Shown one piece after another: positions 1 through 7,247 of a stretch of 30,501 nt of DNA. Where the stretch lies: assembly GCA_946479855.1 (NCBI GenBank), contig CAMLHL010000033.1, forward strand, positions 1 through 30,501, in the 5' to 3' direction. The first letter of the stretch is position 1, and every line of letters begins with the position of its first letter. The position numbers and the translations under genes are program-made. The DNA comes from an uncultured Pseudomonadota bacterium. Lineage in GTDB: Bacteria > Pseudomonadota > Gammaproteobacteria > Burkholderiales > Rhodocyclaceae. A model generated the notes under the pieces. It was not told where the DNA came from, made no database searches, and saw only the letters and a list, made by a program, of their open reading frames with translations.

Positions 1-877
1 GCAGCGAGATCGAGGCGATGGCGCCGAGCAGGATGGACATCGTGCGCGTCGTTTCCGCCTCGGATTCGGCCGCCGCCGACAGGTTGCGCATGAAGAAATC
101 GTTGCCCATGCCCTCGCGCAGCCGGTGGCGCTGGCGCAGCAGCGATTCGCTGGCATCCATGACGCGCTGCATGCCTTCGGCCGAAGCGGCCTGGACCATG
201 ATCATCCGTACCGAGCCCAGGAAGGGTGTGCCGAATACCTTGCGCTGGGCGGTGCTCAGCGGAATGATCACGGTGTCGTCCTGGTCGCGGCCATCGAGGC
301 TCTGCCCCTTGCTGCCGAGCACGCCGATGACGATGAACGGGTTCTGCTGGATACGCATGGTTTTGCCGAGCGGGTCGTCAGCGCCAAACAGGTTCTCGGC
401 GACGGTCTTGCCGATCAGCGCGACGCGGGTCGCCGAACGGACGTCGGATTCACCGAAGGCGGCGCCCCGGACGATGCTCCAGGCCCGGGCGTCGAGGTAC
501 TCCGGCGTCGTGCCGACGACGCTGGAACTCCAGTTCTGCGAGCCGTAAACCAGTTGCCGGGTGCCCTGATGCGTCGGCGCCACGTTGACCACGCCGTCGA
601 GTTCGGCGATGGCCTCGCCGTCGGCGACGGTCAGCGTCGGCCCGCCGGCCGAACCGCTGCGCACCCCGGCGGTGGTAAAGGAGCCAGAGAGGACGATGAA
701 CAGGTTGGCGCCCATGGTGCTGATCGTCTGCTGCACGGCGTACTGGGCGCCCTGGCCGATGGCCATCATGATGACCACGGCGCCGACGCCGATCACCATG
801 CCGAGCATGGTCAGCGCCGTGCGCAGGCGGTTGGCCCCCATCGCCAGCCAGGCTTCGCCGAGCATCGGATGGATCAT
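1..877 (-). CDS. MacB-like ABC transporter permease (3' end outside window)
   Basis: Partial gene: about 292 codons are visible from the ATG at 877, and it continues past the left edge. The start has a purine-rich GGGAGAG ribosome-binding site just upstream. The protein opens with a short cytoplasmic stretch, then a hydrophobic helix (about residues 18-40, containing TMLGMVIGVGAVVIMMAIG). A long periplasmic region follows with typical MacB core-domain sequences (GTTPEYLDARAW, GKTVAENLFG, QQNPFIVIGVLG), and the second membrane helix begins at the edge (MSILLGAIASISL). Family knowledge: MacB permeases work mechanically with a MacA adaptor and a TolC channel to expel macrolides, lipopeptides or siderophores. 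Here ATPase and permease are separate genes, unlike E. coli MacB, where they are fused. It is the last gene seen in the operon. Substrate unknown. Confidence 0.9.
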   Translation of the reverse strand, partial: MIHPMLGEAWLAMGANRLRTALTMLGMVIGVGAVVIMMAIGQGAQYAVQQTISTMGANLFIVLSGSFTTAGVRSGSAGGPTLTVADGEAIAELDGVVNVAPTHQGTRQLVYGSQNWSSSVVGTTPEYLDARAWSIVRGAAFGESDVRSATRVALIGKTVAENLFGADDPLGKTMRIQQNPFIVIGVLGSKGQSLDGRDQDDTVIIPLSTAQRKVFGTPFLGSVRMIMVQAASAEGMQRVMDASESLLRQRHRLREGMGNDFFMRNLSAAAESEAETTRTMSILLGAIASISL

Positions 878-950
878 GGCCGCCTCTCCCGGCAGCGGAT
901 TTCACACGGCTGCGGTCGACCGCCCAGACAGGCAAAAACCATACGCCTCG

Positions 951-1649
951 TCATGCTGTCGCCTCCGTCAGGTGGTCGCTGACGATCTGGCCGTCGAGGA
1001 AGCGCACCTGGCGCTTGCAGTGCGCCGCGATATCCGGCTCGTGCGTGACGAGGACAATGGTGATGCCTTCGGCGTTGAGATCGCCGAACAGGCGCATGAT
1101 TTCCTCGCTGGTATGGCTGTCGAGATTGCCGGTCGGCTCGTCGGCCAGGATCAGCTGTGGCCTGTTGACCAGGGCCCGGGCAATCGCCACGCGCTGCTGC
1201 TGGCCGCCGGAAATGCGATTGGGCAGCGACTCGGCGTAACGGCCGAGACCGACCTTGTCGAGCATTTCCCGCGCCCGCAGCCGCCGCGTTTCCTTGTCCA
1301 CGCCGGCATAGACCAGCGGCAGGGCGACATTGTCCTGCAGGCTCATCCGCGGCAGCAGGTTGAACCCCTGGAAAACGAAGCCGAGCGTCCGGTTGCGCAG
1401 GATGGCCAAGGCATCCTTGTCCATCTGGGCGACGTTCTCGCCGGCCAGCAGGTAATCGCCGATGGTCGGCGTATCGAGGCAGCCGAGCAGGTTCATGAAG
1501 GTCGATTTGCCCGAACCCGAGGGCCCCATGATGGCGATGTATTCCCCGGTCTGGATCTCGAGGTCGACCCCCTTCAGCGCCGGAAACAAGCCCGCCGCCG
1601 TTGCATAGGATTTGCCCAGGCCCGCGACCCGGATGACCGCTTCACTCAT
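951..1649 (-). CDS. MacB/LolD-type ABC transporter ATP-binding protein
   Basis: A 232-residue nucleotide-binding subunit with all expected ABC motifs: Walker A GPSGSGKST at residues 42-50, Q-loop FVFQGFNLLPR, signature SGGQQQR, Walker B LILADEPTGNLDS and the switch histidine in VLVTHEPD. Length and sequence fit the MacB/LolD/FtsE group, which powers extracytoplasmic-function permeases rather than classical importers. Its start codon shares one base with the stop of the upstream adaptor gene (TGATG), so the two are probably translationally coupled. The permease gene follows after about 73 bases. It is inferred to energise the downstream permease in a three-part efflux pump; LolD-type lipoprotein release is less likely because a MacA-like adaptor and a TolC-like channel are encoded in the same operon. 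Confidence 0.93.
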   Translation of the reverse strand: MSEAVIRVAGLGKSYATAAGLFPALKGVDLEIQTGEYIAIMGPSGSGKSTFMNLLGCLDTPTIGDYLLAGENVAQMDKDALAILRNRTLGFVFQGFNLLPRMSLQDNVALPLVYAGVDKETRRLRAREMLDKVGLGRYAESLPNRISGGQQQRVAIARALVNRPQLILADEPTGNLDSHTSEEIMRLFGDLNAEGITIVLVTHEPDIAAHCKRQVRFLDGQIVSDHLTEATA

Positions 1650-2881
1650 CAGAACATCCGCATGCCGACCGAGGACGGCGGCTTGACGCCGTTGGTGTTC
1701 TCGCCGGTGACAATGCGGTCGCCTTCCTTCAGTTCACCGCTGATGACTTCGGTATTGCGGTTGTCGGTGATGCCGAGCTGGATGCTGACCGGCCTGATTT
1801 CGGTGCCGGCCAGGATGTAGACCGTACCACTCTGCCCGTCGCGCTTCTTGCCCTTGCCGGCGCCCGTCGGGCCGCTGCCGGTGGCGCCGCCCCCTGCGCC
1901 GGGCGCGGCGGCGGTCGACCCGGTTTTGGGACCATTTTCCGCTTTCTTGTCGGCGCCATCGGCCGGCTTGAAGCGCAGCGCGGCATTCGGCACGAGCAGT
2001 GCGCCTTCGCGCTTCTGGACGCCGATATTGACGTAGGCGGTCATCCCCGGCAGCAGCTTGAGATCCGGATTGTCCACCCGGATCCGCACGTTGTAGGTCA
2101 CCACATTCTGCTGGTTGGTCGGATTCAGGCGAATCTGCTGGACCAGCCCGTGGAAACTCCGGTTGGGGAAGGCATCAACGGTAAAGCGAACCGGCAGCCC
2201 TTCCTTGATGTTGCCGATGTCGGCTTCGGCAAAACTGGTGTCGATAGCCATCTTGGACAGATCCTGGGCAATCTGGATCAGTGTCGGCGTCTGGAAACTG
2301 GCGGCCACGGTCTGGCCGAGGTCGACCAGGCGGGCCACGACCACCCCGGAAACCGGCGAGGTAATCGTCGTGTACCCGAGATTGACCCGGTCCTTTTCGG
2401 CCGCTGCCCGGGCCTGCAGCAACTGCGCCTCGGCCGACTTGAGAGCCTGGTAGGCCTGATCATATTCCTGGCGCGAGACGTATTCCTTGTCGAGCAGCGC
2501 CTTCATGCGGGCTTCGTTGGCCCTGGCCAGATCGAGCGCGGTCGACACATTCACCACGTTGGCCTGGCTTTGTTTGGCCTGGGCCTGGAGCAGCGACTGA
2601 TCGAGTTCGAGCAATTTCTGCCCGGCGACCACCTGATCGTTGAAATCGACATACAGCTTCCTGACCGTGCCGGACACCTGCGTGCCAACATTGACCAGCA
2701 CCAGCGGCGTCAAGGTGCCGTTGGCCGACACCGTCTGCGTCACATCGCCCTTCTCGACGGCCGCCATCTTGTAGCGCTGTTCCGGATCCTGCGCCGCCCG
2801 TTGCTTGACATACCAGACGCCGCCACCGACCAACCCGGCGGCCAGCGCGACCCCCAGGACTATCTTGCCAATACGCTTCAT
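1649..2881 (-). CDS. MacA-like periplasmic adaptor (membrane fusion protein)
   Basis: A 410-residue RND/MacA-type membrane fusion protein. It has an N-terminal membrane anchor (about residues 5-25), a barrel-sandwich half-motif (VGTQVSGTVRKLYVDFNDQV), a coiled-coil hairpin rich in Q/A/L (about residues 90-165), the second lipoyl half (YTTITSPVSGVVVARLV) and beta-barrel sequence. It should bridge the inner-membrane ABC permease to the outer-membrane channel. An unusual Gly/Ala/Thr-rich low-complexity stretch lies at about residues 306-348, before the C-terminal membrane-proximal domain. The ATG overlaps the stop of the TolC-like gene by four bases (ATGA), indicating coupled translation. Function by family is strong; the exported substrate cannot be read from the sequence. 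Confidence 0.93.
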   Translation of the reverse strand: MKRIGKIVLGVALAAGLVGGGVWYVKQRAAQDPEQRYKMAAVEKGDVTQTVSANGTLTPLVLVNVGTQVSGTVRKLYVDFNDQVVAGQKLLELDQSLLQAQAKQSQANVVNVSTALDLARANEARMKALLDKEYVSRQEYDQAYQALKSAEAQLLQARAAAEKDRVNLGYTTITSPVSGVVVARLVDLGQTVAASFQTPTLIQIAQDLSKMAIDTSFAEADIGNIKEGLPVRFTVDAFPNRSFHGLVQQIRLNPTNQQNVVTYNVRIRVDNPDLKLLPGMTAYVNIGVQKREGALLVPNAALRFKPADGADKKAENGPKTGSTAAAPGAGGGATGSGPTGAGKGKKRDGQSGTVYILAGTEIRPVSIQLGITDNRNTEVISGELKEGDRIVTGENTNGVKPPSSVGMRMF

Positions 2882-4266
2882 GGTCTTCCTTCCGCCGCCG
2901 GTTGCAGCAGCGTGTAATCGAGCGCGCCGATGGTCTGGGCCAGCGTGGCGCGGTAAACATTCCAGTCGAGCTGCGCCTGAATGCGCTGCAGCCGGGCGCT
3001 GGCCAGCGCACTCTGCGCCGTCAGCAGATCGAGCACGGTACCGACGCCAGCCTTGTAGCGACCGAATGCGACGCGCTCCGACTGCTCGGCGCTGGCCACC
3101 AGGTCAGCCGTCGTCTTCAGGCTCTGCGTCGCCGTCGTCAGGCTCTGGTAGGCGCGCCAGACATCGAGCGCCACCTGGTTGCGCAGGCGGTCGCGCTGCG
3201 CCGCCCGCACGTCGGCCTGGGCCGCCGCCGAACGCACGCGGTAGGTAGTGTCGAAACCGGCAAAAATCGGCACGTTCAGCGTCAACCCGATGCTATTGCC
3301 CTGGGTGATGACGCCGGCCGACTCCTGCCAACTCGGTCCCGCCGCCAGCGACAGGGTCGGCCGCCCCTGGGCGCGGGCCAGATCGACGCTGGCCTCGGCC
3401 GCCTTGAGCTGCGCCTCGGCCGCCCGCAGATCGGGACGCCGGGCCTGCGCCTCGCCGATCAGGGCATCGACTTCCTTCTGGAAAACCGTTTCGGCCGGCG
3501 CCGGCGGCAATTCGGCCAGCACCATCGCCTTCTGGGCGCCAAAACCCAGCGCATTGGCCAGGGCGCCCAGCGCATTGCGCGCCTCGCCCTCGGCCCGGAT
3601 GCGGTTCAGTGTCGCCTGCGACAGCGCCGTCTGGGCCTGCAGGCGGTCGGCCGGCGTGGCGACGCCGACGCCGTAGCGGGCATCGGCCGCCAGGTAACTC
3701 TCGCGGGCCGCCCGCTCGGCCTCCTTGGCCGAAAGCACGGCGGCCTGCGTCGCCTGCGCCGAGTAATAGGCCTGCAGGGCCGCCAGGAACAGCGCCTGCA
3801 CCGTCGCATCCTGCGTTGCCGCGGCGGCATTCAGCAACTGCCGGGCGTTCTCGACATTGGCCGAGCGCTGGCCAAAGTCATACAGCAGCCAGGACAGCGT
3901 CAGCGCTGCCGAGCTGCGGGTAAACGGGTCGTTCTGGTACTGAAAGCGCGTCGTGCTGGCGCCGGCATCGAGATTCGGCAGCCAGGCCGCCTGCGCCACG
4001 CCGACCAGCGCCGCCTGCGCCCGTGCCGCGGCCCACACCTCGCGGGTCTGCGGGTTGTTGCACAAGGCCAGATCGACGGCATCGACGGCGCTCAGCGCCG
4101 TTGCCGGCAAGTCCGTCGCGCAGGGCGCGTCGCCGACCCGGGCGGCGACGCGCGGCGAGGGCTTGAGCGGCGCCATGGCCTCCGTGCCGAAGGGGTCGTT
4201 GAGGCCGCCGGCCCAAACGGGCCGGAATGCTGCGGTCAACAGGAAAAAACAGGGCAAAAATCGCAT
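2878..4266 (-). CDS. TolC-family outer membrane efflux channel
   Basis: About 462 residues from the ATG at 4266. This start is preferred over an in-frame site 72 bases upstream because it begins directly with a signal peptide (MRFLPCFFLLTAAFRPVWA). The mature part has the duplicated OEP layout: two long Ala/Gln/Leu-rich helical regions, each containing recurring family phrases such as GVGVATPADRLQAQTALSQA and KAGVGTVLDLLTAQSAL. These form the periplasmic alpha-helical tunnel of TolC-like trimers. It is the outer-membrane partner of the MacA- and MacB-like genes directly downstream (four-base overlap with the adaptor gene). Having its own channel gene in the operon suggests a dedicated pump rather than one sharing a global TolC. 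Confidence 0.92.
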   Translation of the reverse strand: MRFLPCFFLLTAAFRPVWAGGLNDPFGTEAMAPLKPSPRVAARVGDAPCATDLPATALSAVDAVDLALCNNPQTREVWAAARAQAALVGVAQAAWLPNLDAGASTTRFQYQNDPFTRSSAALTLSWLLYDFGQRSANVENARQLLNAAAATQDATVQALFLAALQAYYSAQATQAAVLSAKEAERAARESYLAADARYGVGVATPADRLQAQTALSQATLNRIRAEGEARNALGALANALGFGAQKAMVLAELPPAPAETVFQKEVDALIGEAQARRPDLRAAEAQLKAAEASVDLARAQGRPTLSLAAGPSWQESAGVITQGNSIGLTLNVPIFAGFDTTYRVRSAAAQADVRAAQRDRLRNQVALDVWRAYQSLTTATQSLKTTADLVASAEQSERVAFGRYKAGVGTVLDLLTAQSALASARLQRIQAQLDWNVYRATLAQTIGALDYTLLQPAAEGRP

Positions 4267-4321
4267 GGGCAGAAGTTTAGCCTCGCCGGGGAAAATTAGT
4301 CGTTTCAGTTTGTTTCGGAAT

Positions 4322-4804
4322 TCAGTGCCAGCCGCCATGCACCCCGGCTACCGCCGCCGCCACGGCAAGCAGACTGATGCCGAGCAGGATCACGTGCATG
4401 CGCTGGACGCGCCGGAAGGCGCCCCGATCATCGCGCCCGGCCAGTTCATGAAAGCGGCGGTGCAGGAACAGCGGTTCGATGACGAACAGCGCCAGCGTAA
4501 AAACCAGCCAGACGGCGGTCATCAGGTGCACCCACCAGAACTGCGGTTGCCGGTAGCGCCCCCAGGCGTCCAGGAAATCGAGCATATAAAAGCCGGAAAT
4601 CCCGGTCAGCAAGGTCGTCAGCCGCGCCTGCCAGGCAAAACGCCCTTCCAGGCGCTCGAACAGGTCGAGCCGCACCCCGGGCTGATCGATCCGGCGCAGG
4701 GAGGGAATCAGGACCGTGGTGACGAAAGCCACGCCGCCGATCCACAGCACGACACCGAGCACATGCAGCACCCGCGCCAGGACAAATCCGTCAGCCTCGC
4801 TCAT
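4322..4804 (-). CDS. CopD-like four-helix integral membrane protein
   Basis: 160 residues from the ATG at 4804, which has a strong GGGGGGAG ribosome-binding site; an in-frame upstream extension lacks one. Four hydrophobic helices are apparent: residues starting near VLARVLHVLGVVLWIGG, TTLLTGISGFYMLDFL, WWVHLMTAVWLVFTLALFV and MHVILLGISLLAVAAAVAG. Each of helices 1, 3 and 4 carries a histidine near its start, as in the CopD/DUF2269-like superfamily, where such histidines may bind haem or metal. The family assignment comes from overall appearance, not a diagnostic motif. It lies 55 bases upstream of the TolC-like gene on the same strand and may be the first gene of the efflux operon. Its role is unknown. 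Confidence 0.75.
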   Translation of the reverse strand: MSEADGFVLARVLHVLGVVLWIGGVAFVTTVLIPSLRRIDQPGVRLDLFERLEGRFAWQARLTTLLTGISGFYMLDFLDAWGRYRQPQFWWVHLMTAVWLVFTLALFVIEPLFLHRRFHELAGRDDRGAFRRVQRMHVILLGISLLAVAAAVAGVHGGWH

Positions 4805-4928
4805 CGCTCCCCCCAGATCATTCGGAAATAATCGATTATCGCCGTCCGGCCGGTACTTGCCCTCCATCCAAATCAAGAAAAACGCCCGCCGCGATCAGGG
4901 GCGCCGGGCATCGGCCGGCGCAATGCGC

Positions 4929-4934
4929 TAAAAT
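4929..4934 (+). promoter_or_regulatory. possible -10 element upstream of pyrD
   Basis: TAAAAT lies 12 bases before the pyrD start codon in the divergent gap between the CopD-like gene and pyrD. No good -35 hexamer is visible at 16-18 bases upstream, and no Shine-Dalgarno sequence precedes the ATG. If used, the transcript would have a very short leader. Weak support. Confidence 0.3.
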
Positions 4935-4945
4935 GCCGCCCCATC

Positions 4946-5992
4946 ATGCTATATCCCCTGATCCGCAAATTCTTCTTCTCCCTCGACGCCGAAACCGCCC
5001 ACGGTATCGGCATGAAGGGCATCGATCTGATGAATGCCGCCGGCCTGGCCTGCGCAGTAGCCAAGCCGGTGACGCCTTGCCCGGTCGACGTGATGGGCCT
5101 CAGGTTTCCCAACCCGGTCGGCCTGGCTGCCGGCCTCGACAAGAATGGCGACCACATCGACGGCCTGGCCCAACTCGGCTTCGGCTTTATCGAAATCGGC
5201 ACGATCACCCCGCGCCCGCAGGACGGCAACCCGAAACCGCGGCTGTTCCGGATTCCGGAAGCGCAGGGCATCATCAACCGGATGGGCTTCAACAACGCCG
5301 GCGTCGACCAGTTGCTGCGCAACGTCCGCGCCGCTGATTTTCCGAAGAAGGGTGGCATCCTCGGCATCAACATCGGCAAGAACGCGACGACGCCGATCGA
5401 GAAGGCCGCCGACGACTACCTGATCTGCCTCGACAAGGTGTACAACGACGCCAGCTACGTCACCGTCAACATCTCTTCGCCGAACACCAAGAACCTGCGC
5501 GAACTGCAGAAGGACGAGGCGCTCGACGACCTGCTGGCGCAATTGAAGGCGAAGCAGTTGCAACTCGCCGACCTGCACGGCAAGTACGTGCCGATGGCGC
5601 TGAAGATCGCCCCCGATCTCGACGACGAGCAGATCACCGCGATCGCCGACGCGCTGCGCCGCCACCGTTTCGATGCCGTGATCGCGACCAACACCACGCT
5701 GTCGCGCGAGGGCGTCGAAGGCCTGCCCAATGCCGCCGAAACCGGCGGCCTGTCCGGCAAGCCGGTGTTCGCCAAATCGACCGCCGTGCAGAAAAAGCTG
5801 TCGATTGCCCTGGCCGGCGAACTACCGATCATCGGCGTCGGCGGCATCATGGGCGGCGAGGACGCGGCCGAGAAAATCCGCGCCGGCGCCAGCCTGGTCC
5901 AGTTCTACAGCGGCTTCATCTATCGCGGCCCCGACCTGGTGGCCGAGGTGGCGGAAACGCTGGCCCACGTGATGCGGAAGAAATCCGTATAA
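4946..5992 (+). CDS. pyrD: dihydroorotate dehydrogenase (quinone), class 2
   Basis: Catalyses oxidation of dihydroorotate to orotate, the fourth step of de novo pyrimidine synthesis, passing electrons through FMN to membrane quinone. The 348-residue length and the N-terminal amphipathic extension ([16 protein letters not shown]) are typical of class 2 membrane-associated enzymes. Visible family motifs are AAGLDKNG at residues 61-68 (FMN site), [17 protein letters not shown] near residues 175-181 with the catalytic serine, and the phosphate-binding [13 protein letters not shown] near residue 297 followed by [11 protein letters not shown]. The gene is divergent from the CopD-like gene. It ends 71 bases before rnfA with no obvious terminator between, so pyrD and rnf may share a transcript. 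Confidence 0.97.
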   Translation: MLYPLIRKFFFSLDAETAHGIGMKGIDLMNAAGLACAVAKPVTPCPVDVMGLRFPNPVGLAAGLDKNGDHIDGLAQLGFGFIEIGTITPRPQDGNPKPRLFRIPEAQGIINRMGFNNAGVDQLLRNVRAADFPKKGGILGINIGKNATTPIEKAADDYLICLDKVYNDASYVTVNISSPNTKNLRELQKDEALDDLLAQLKAKQLQLADLHGKYVPMALKIAPDLDDEQITAIADALRRHRFDAVIATNTTLSREGVEGLPNAAETGGLSGKPVFAKSTAVQKKLSIALAGELPIIGVGGIMGGEDAAEKIRAGASLVQFYSGFIYRGPDLVAEVAETLAHVMRKKSV

Positions 5993-6010
5993 GGTCATAA
6001 GGAGGCTCAG

Positions 6011-6067
6011 TTGTCCGACTTATGGCAAAGCCGGATAATGCAAACCTCAAACTACCGCCCCCTATGA
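6011..6067 (+). CDS. possible 18-codon leader ORF coupled to rnfA
   Basis: A TTG codon at 6011 follows a near-perfect ribosome-binding site AAGGAGG (5999-6005) with a five-base spacer. It opens an 18-codon frame (reading [18 protein letters not shown]) that stops at a TGA overlapping the rnfA ATG by the ATGA arrangement. The rnfA start itself has only C-rich sequence before it and no ribosome-binding site. This is the pattern expected of a leader peptide that delivers ribosomes to rnfA by translational coupling. The alternative is that rnfA starts at the ATG at 6022, 16 bases after AAGGAGG, with 14 extra residues. No homologue of the peptide is known to me. Confidence 0.4.
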   Translation: MSDLWQSRIMQTSNYRPL

Positions 6068-6648
6068 GCCACTACTTATTCATTCTCGTCGGCGCTGTCC
6101 TGGTCAACAACGTCGTGCTGGTGAAAATCCTCGGCCTGTGCCCCTTCATGGGCGTTTCCAAGAAACTGGAAACCGCCTACGGCATGGGGGCCGCAACGAC
6201 TTTCGTGCTGACCATGGCAACCGGGGCCAGCTACATCATCGACCATTACCTGTTGATGCCCTTCGGCCTCGAGTATCTGCGCACGCTGTCCTTCATCGTC
6301 ACCATCGCCGCCATCGTCCAGCTGACTGAAATGGTCATTGCCAAAACCTCGCCGACACTGCAGCAGACGCTGGGCATCTACCTGCCGCTGATCACCACCA
6401 ACTGCGCCGTGCTCGGCGTGCCGCTGCTCAACGTCTCGAACGGCTACAACTTTATCGATTCGCTGCTCTTCGGCGCCGGCAGCGCCGTCGGCTTCTCGCT
6501 GGTGCTGATCCTCTTCGCCGGCATTCGCGAACGCGTCGAAGGCGCCGATGTCCCGGTCTATTTTCGCGGCGTCGCCATCGCCATGGTCACCGCCGGCTTG
6601 ATGGCGCTGGCCTTCATGGGTTTTGCCGGCCTGGACAAGTACCAATAA
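6064..6648 (+). CDS. rnfA: Rnf electron transport complex subunit A
   Basis: 194-residue integral membrane subunit with six predicted helices, matching RsxA/RnfA in length and sequence (start [18 protein letters not shown]; conserved [13 protein letters not shown]; second half-site [16 protein letters not shown]). RnfA and RnfE are inverted-topology paralogues whose conserved cysteines, here in LGLCPF and TTNCAVL, are thought to hold an intramembrane iron-sulfur centre between them. I chose the start at 6064 by family length; an ATG 42 bases upstream is possible. Its stop overlaps the rnfB start by one base (TAATG). Translation may depend on the short upstream ORF, because no ribosome-binding site precedes this ATG. 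Confidence 0.96.
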   Translation: MSHYLFILVGAVLVNNVVLVKILGLCPFMGVSKKLETAYGMGAATTFVLTMATGASYIIDHYLLMPFGLEYLRTLSFIVTIAAIVQLTEMVIAKTSPTLQQTLGIYLPLITTNCAVLGVPLLNVSNGYNFIDSLLFGAGSAVGFSLVLILFAGIRERVEGADVPVYFRGVAIAMVTAGLMALAFMGFAGLDKYQ

Positions 6649-7247
6649 TGGACATCCTGCTCGCCATTGCCATCATGGCCCTCGGCGCCGTCGTCCTCGG
6701 CGCGGCACTCGGTTTCGCCTCGATCAAGTTCAAGGTCGAGGGCGATCCGCTGGTCGACAAGATCGAAGCCATCCTGCCGCAGACACAGTGCGGCCAGTGC
6801 GGTTACCCGGGCTGCAAGCCCTACGCCGAAGCCATCGCCAAGGGCGAGGAAATCAACAAGTGCCCGCCAGGCGGGGCCGAAGGCGTCCAGCGCCTGGCCG
6901 ACCTGCTTGGCCGCGAGGTCAAGCCGCTCGACGCCGAGGAAAAGCCCAAGCAGGTCGCCATCATCGACGAAAATACCTGTATCGGCTGCACACTGTGCAT
7001 CCAGGCCTGCCCGGTCGATGCCATCGTCGGCGCCGCCAAGCAGATGCACACCATCATCGCCCAGCAGTGCACCGGCTGCGAACTGTGCCTGCCGCCCTGC
7101 CCGGTCGAGTGCATTTCCATGCAGCCGGTCGGTGAAAACATCGACAACTGGAAGTGGAAATATCCGGTCGTCGAAATCAAGGCCGCGCAGCTCTCCGCAA
7201 CGGATACCCCCTCTGGCGGGGCCGGCGGTATAAAGGAAGCCGCCTGA
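6648..7247 (+). CDS. rnfB: Rnf complex iron-sulfur subunit B
   Basis: 199 residues. It has an N-terminal membrane anchor (about residues 3-24) and then a 4Fe-4S binding domain with the Cys pattern C48-x2-C51-x4-C56 and a fourth Cys at about 72 ([17 protein letters not shown]). Two ferredoxin-type 4Fe-4S motifs follow, [12 protein letters not shown] and [12 protein letters not shown]. RnfB is the cytoplasmic entry or exit point that exchanges electrons with ferredoxin. The C-terminal tail is short and Gly/Ala-rich. It is translationally coupled on both sides: one-base overlap with rnfA and TGATG overlap with rnfC. The identification is unambiguous. Confidence 0.97.
   Translation: MDILLAIAIMALGAVVLGAALGFASIKFKVEGDPLVDKIEAILPQTQCGQCGYPGCKPYAEAIAKGEEINKCPPGGAEGVQRLADLLGREVKPLDAEEKPKQVAIIDENTCIGCTLCIQACPVDAIVGAAKQMHTIIAQQCTGCELCLPPCPVECISMQPVGENIDNWKWKYPVVEIKAAQLSATDTPSGGAGGIKEAA

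Noticed and set aside
125..982. Long open frames on the plus strand opposite the MacB/ATPase genes
   Set aside because: They run antisense to clearly recognisable ABC transporter genes; their His/Arg/Asp-rich composition is typical of shadow frames in GC-rich DNA.
2902..4299. 465-codon open frame opposite the TolC-like gene
   Set aside because: Arg/Gln/Leu-rich composition with no recognisable motif, lying fully antisense to a well-supported TolC-family gene.
7201..7225. CCCC/GGGG inverted sequence near the rnfB 3' end as a terminator
   Set aside because: It is only a 4-bp stem inside coding sequence without a T tract, in the middle of a translationally coupled operon.
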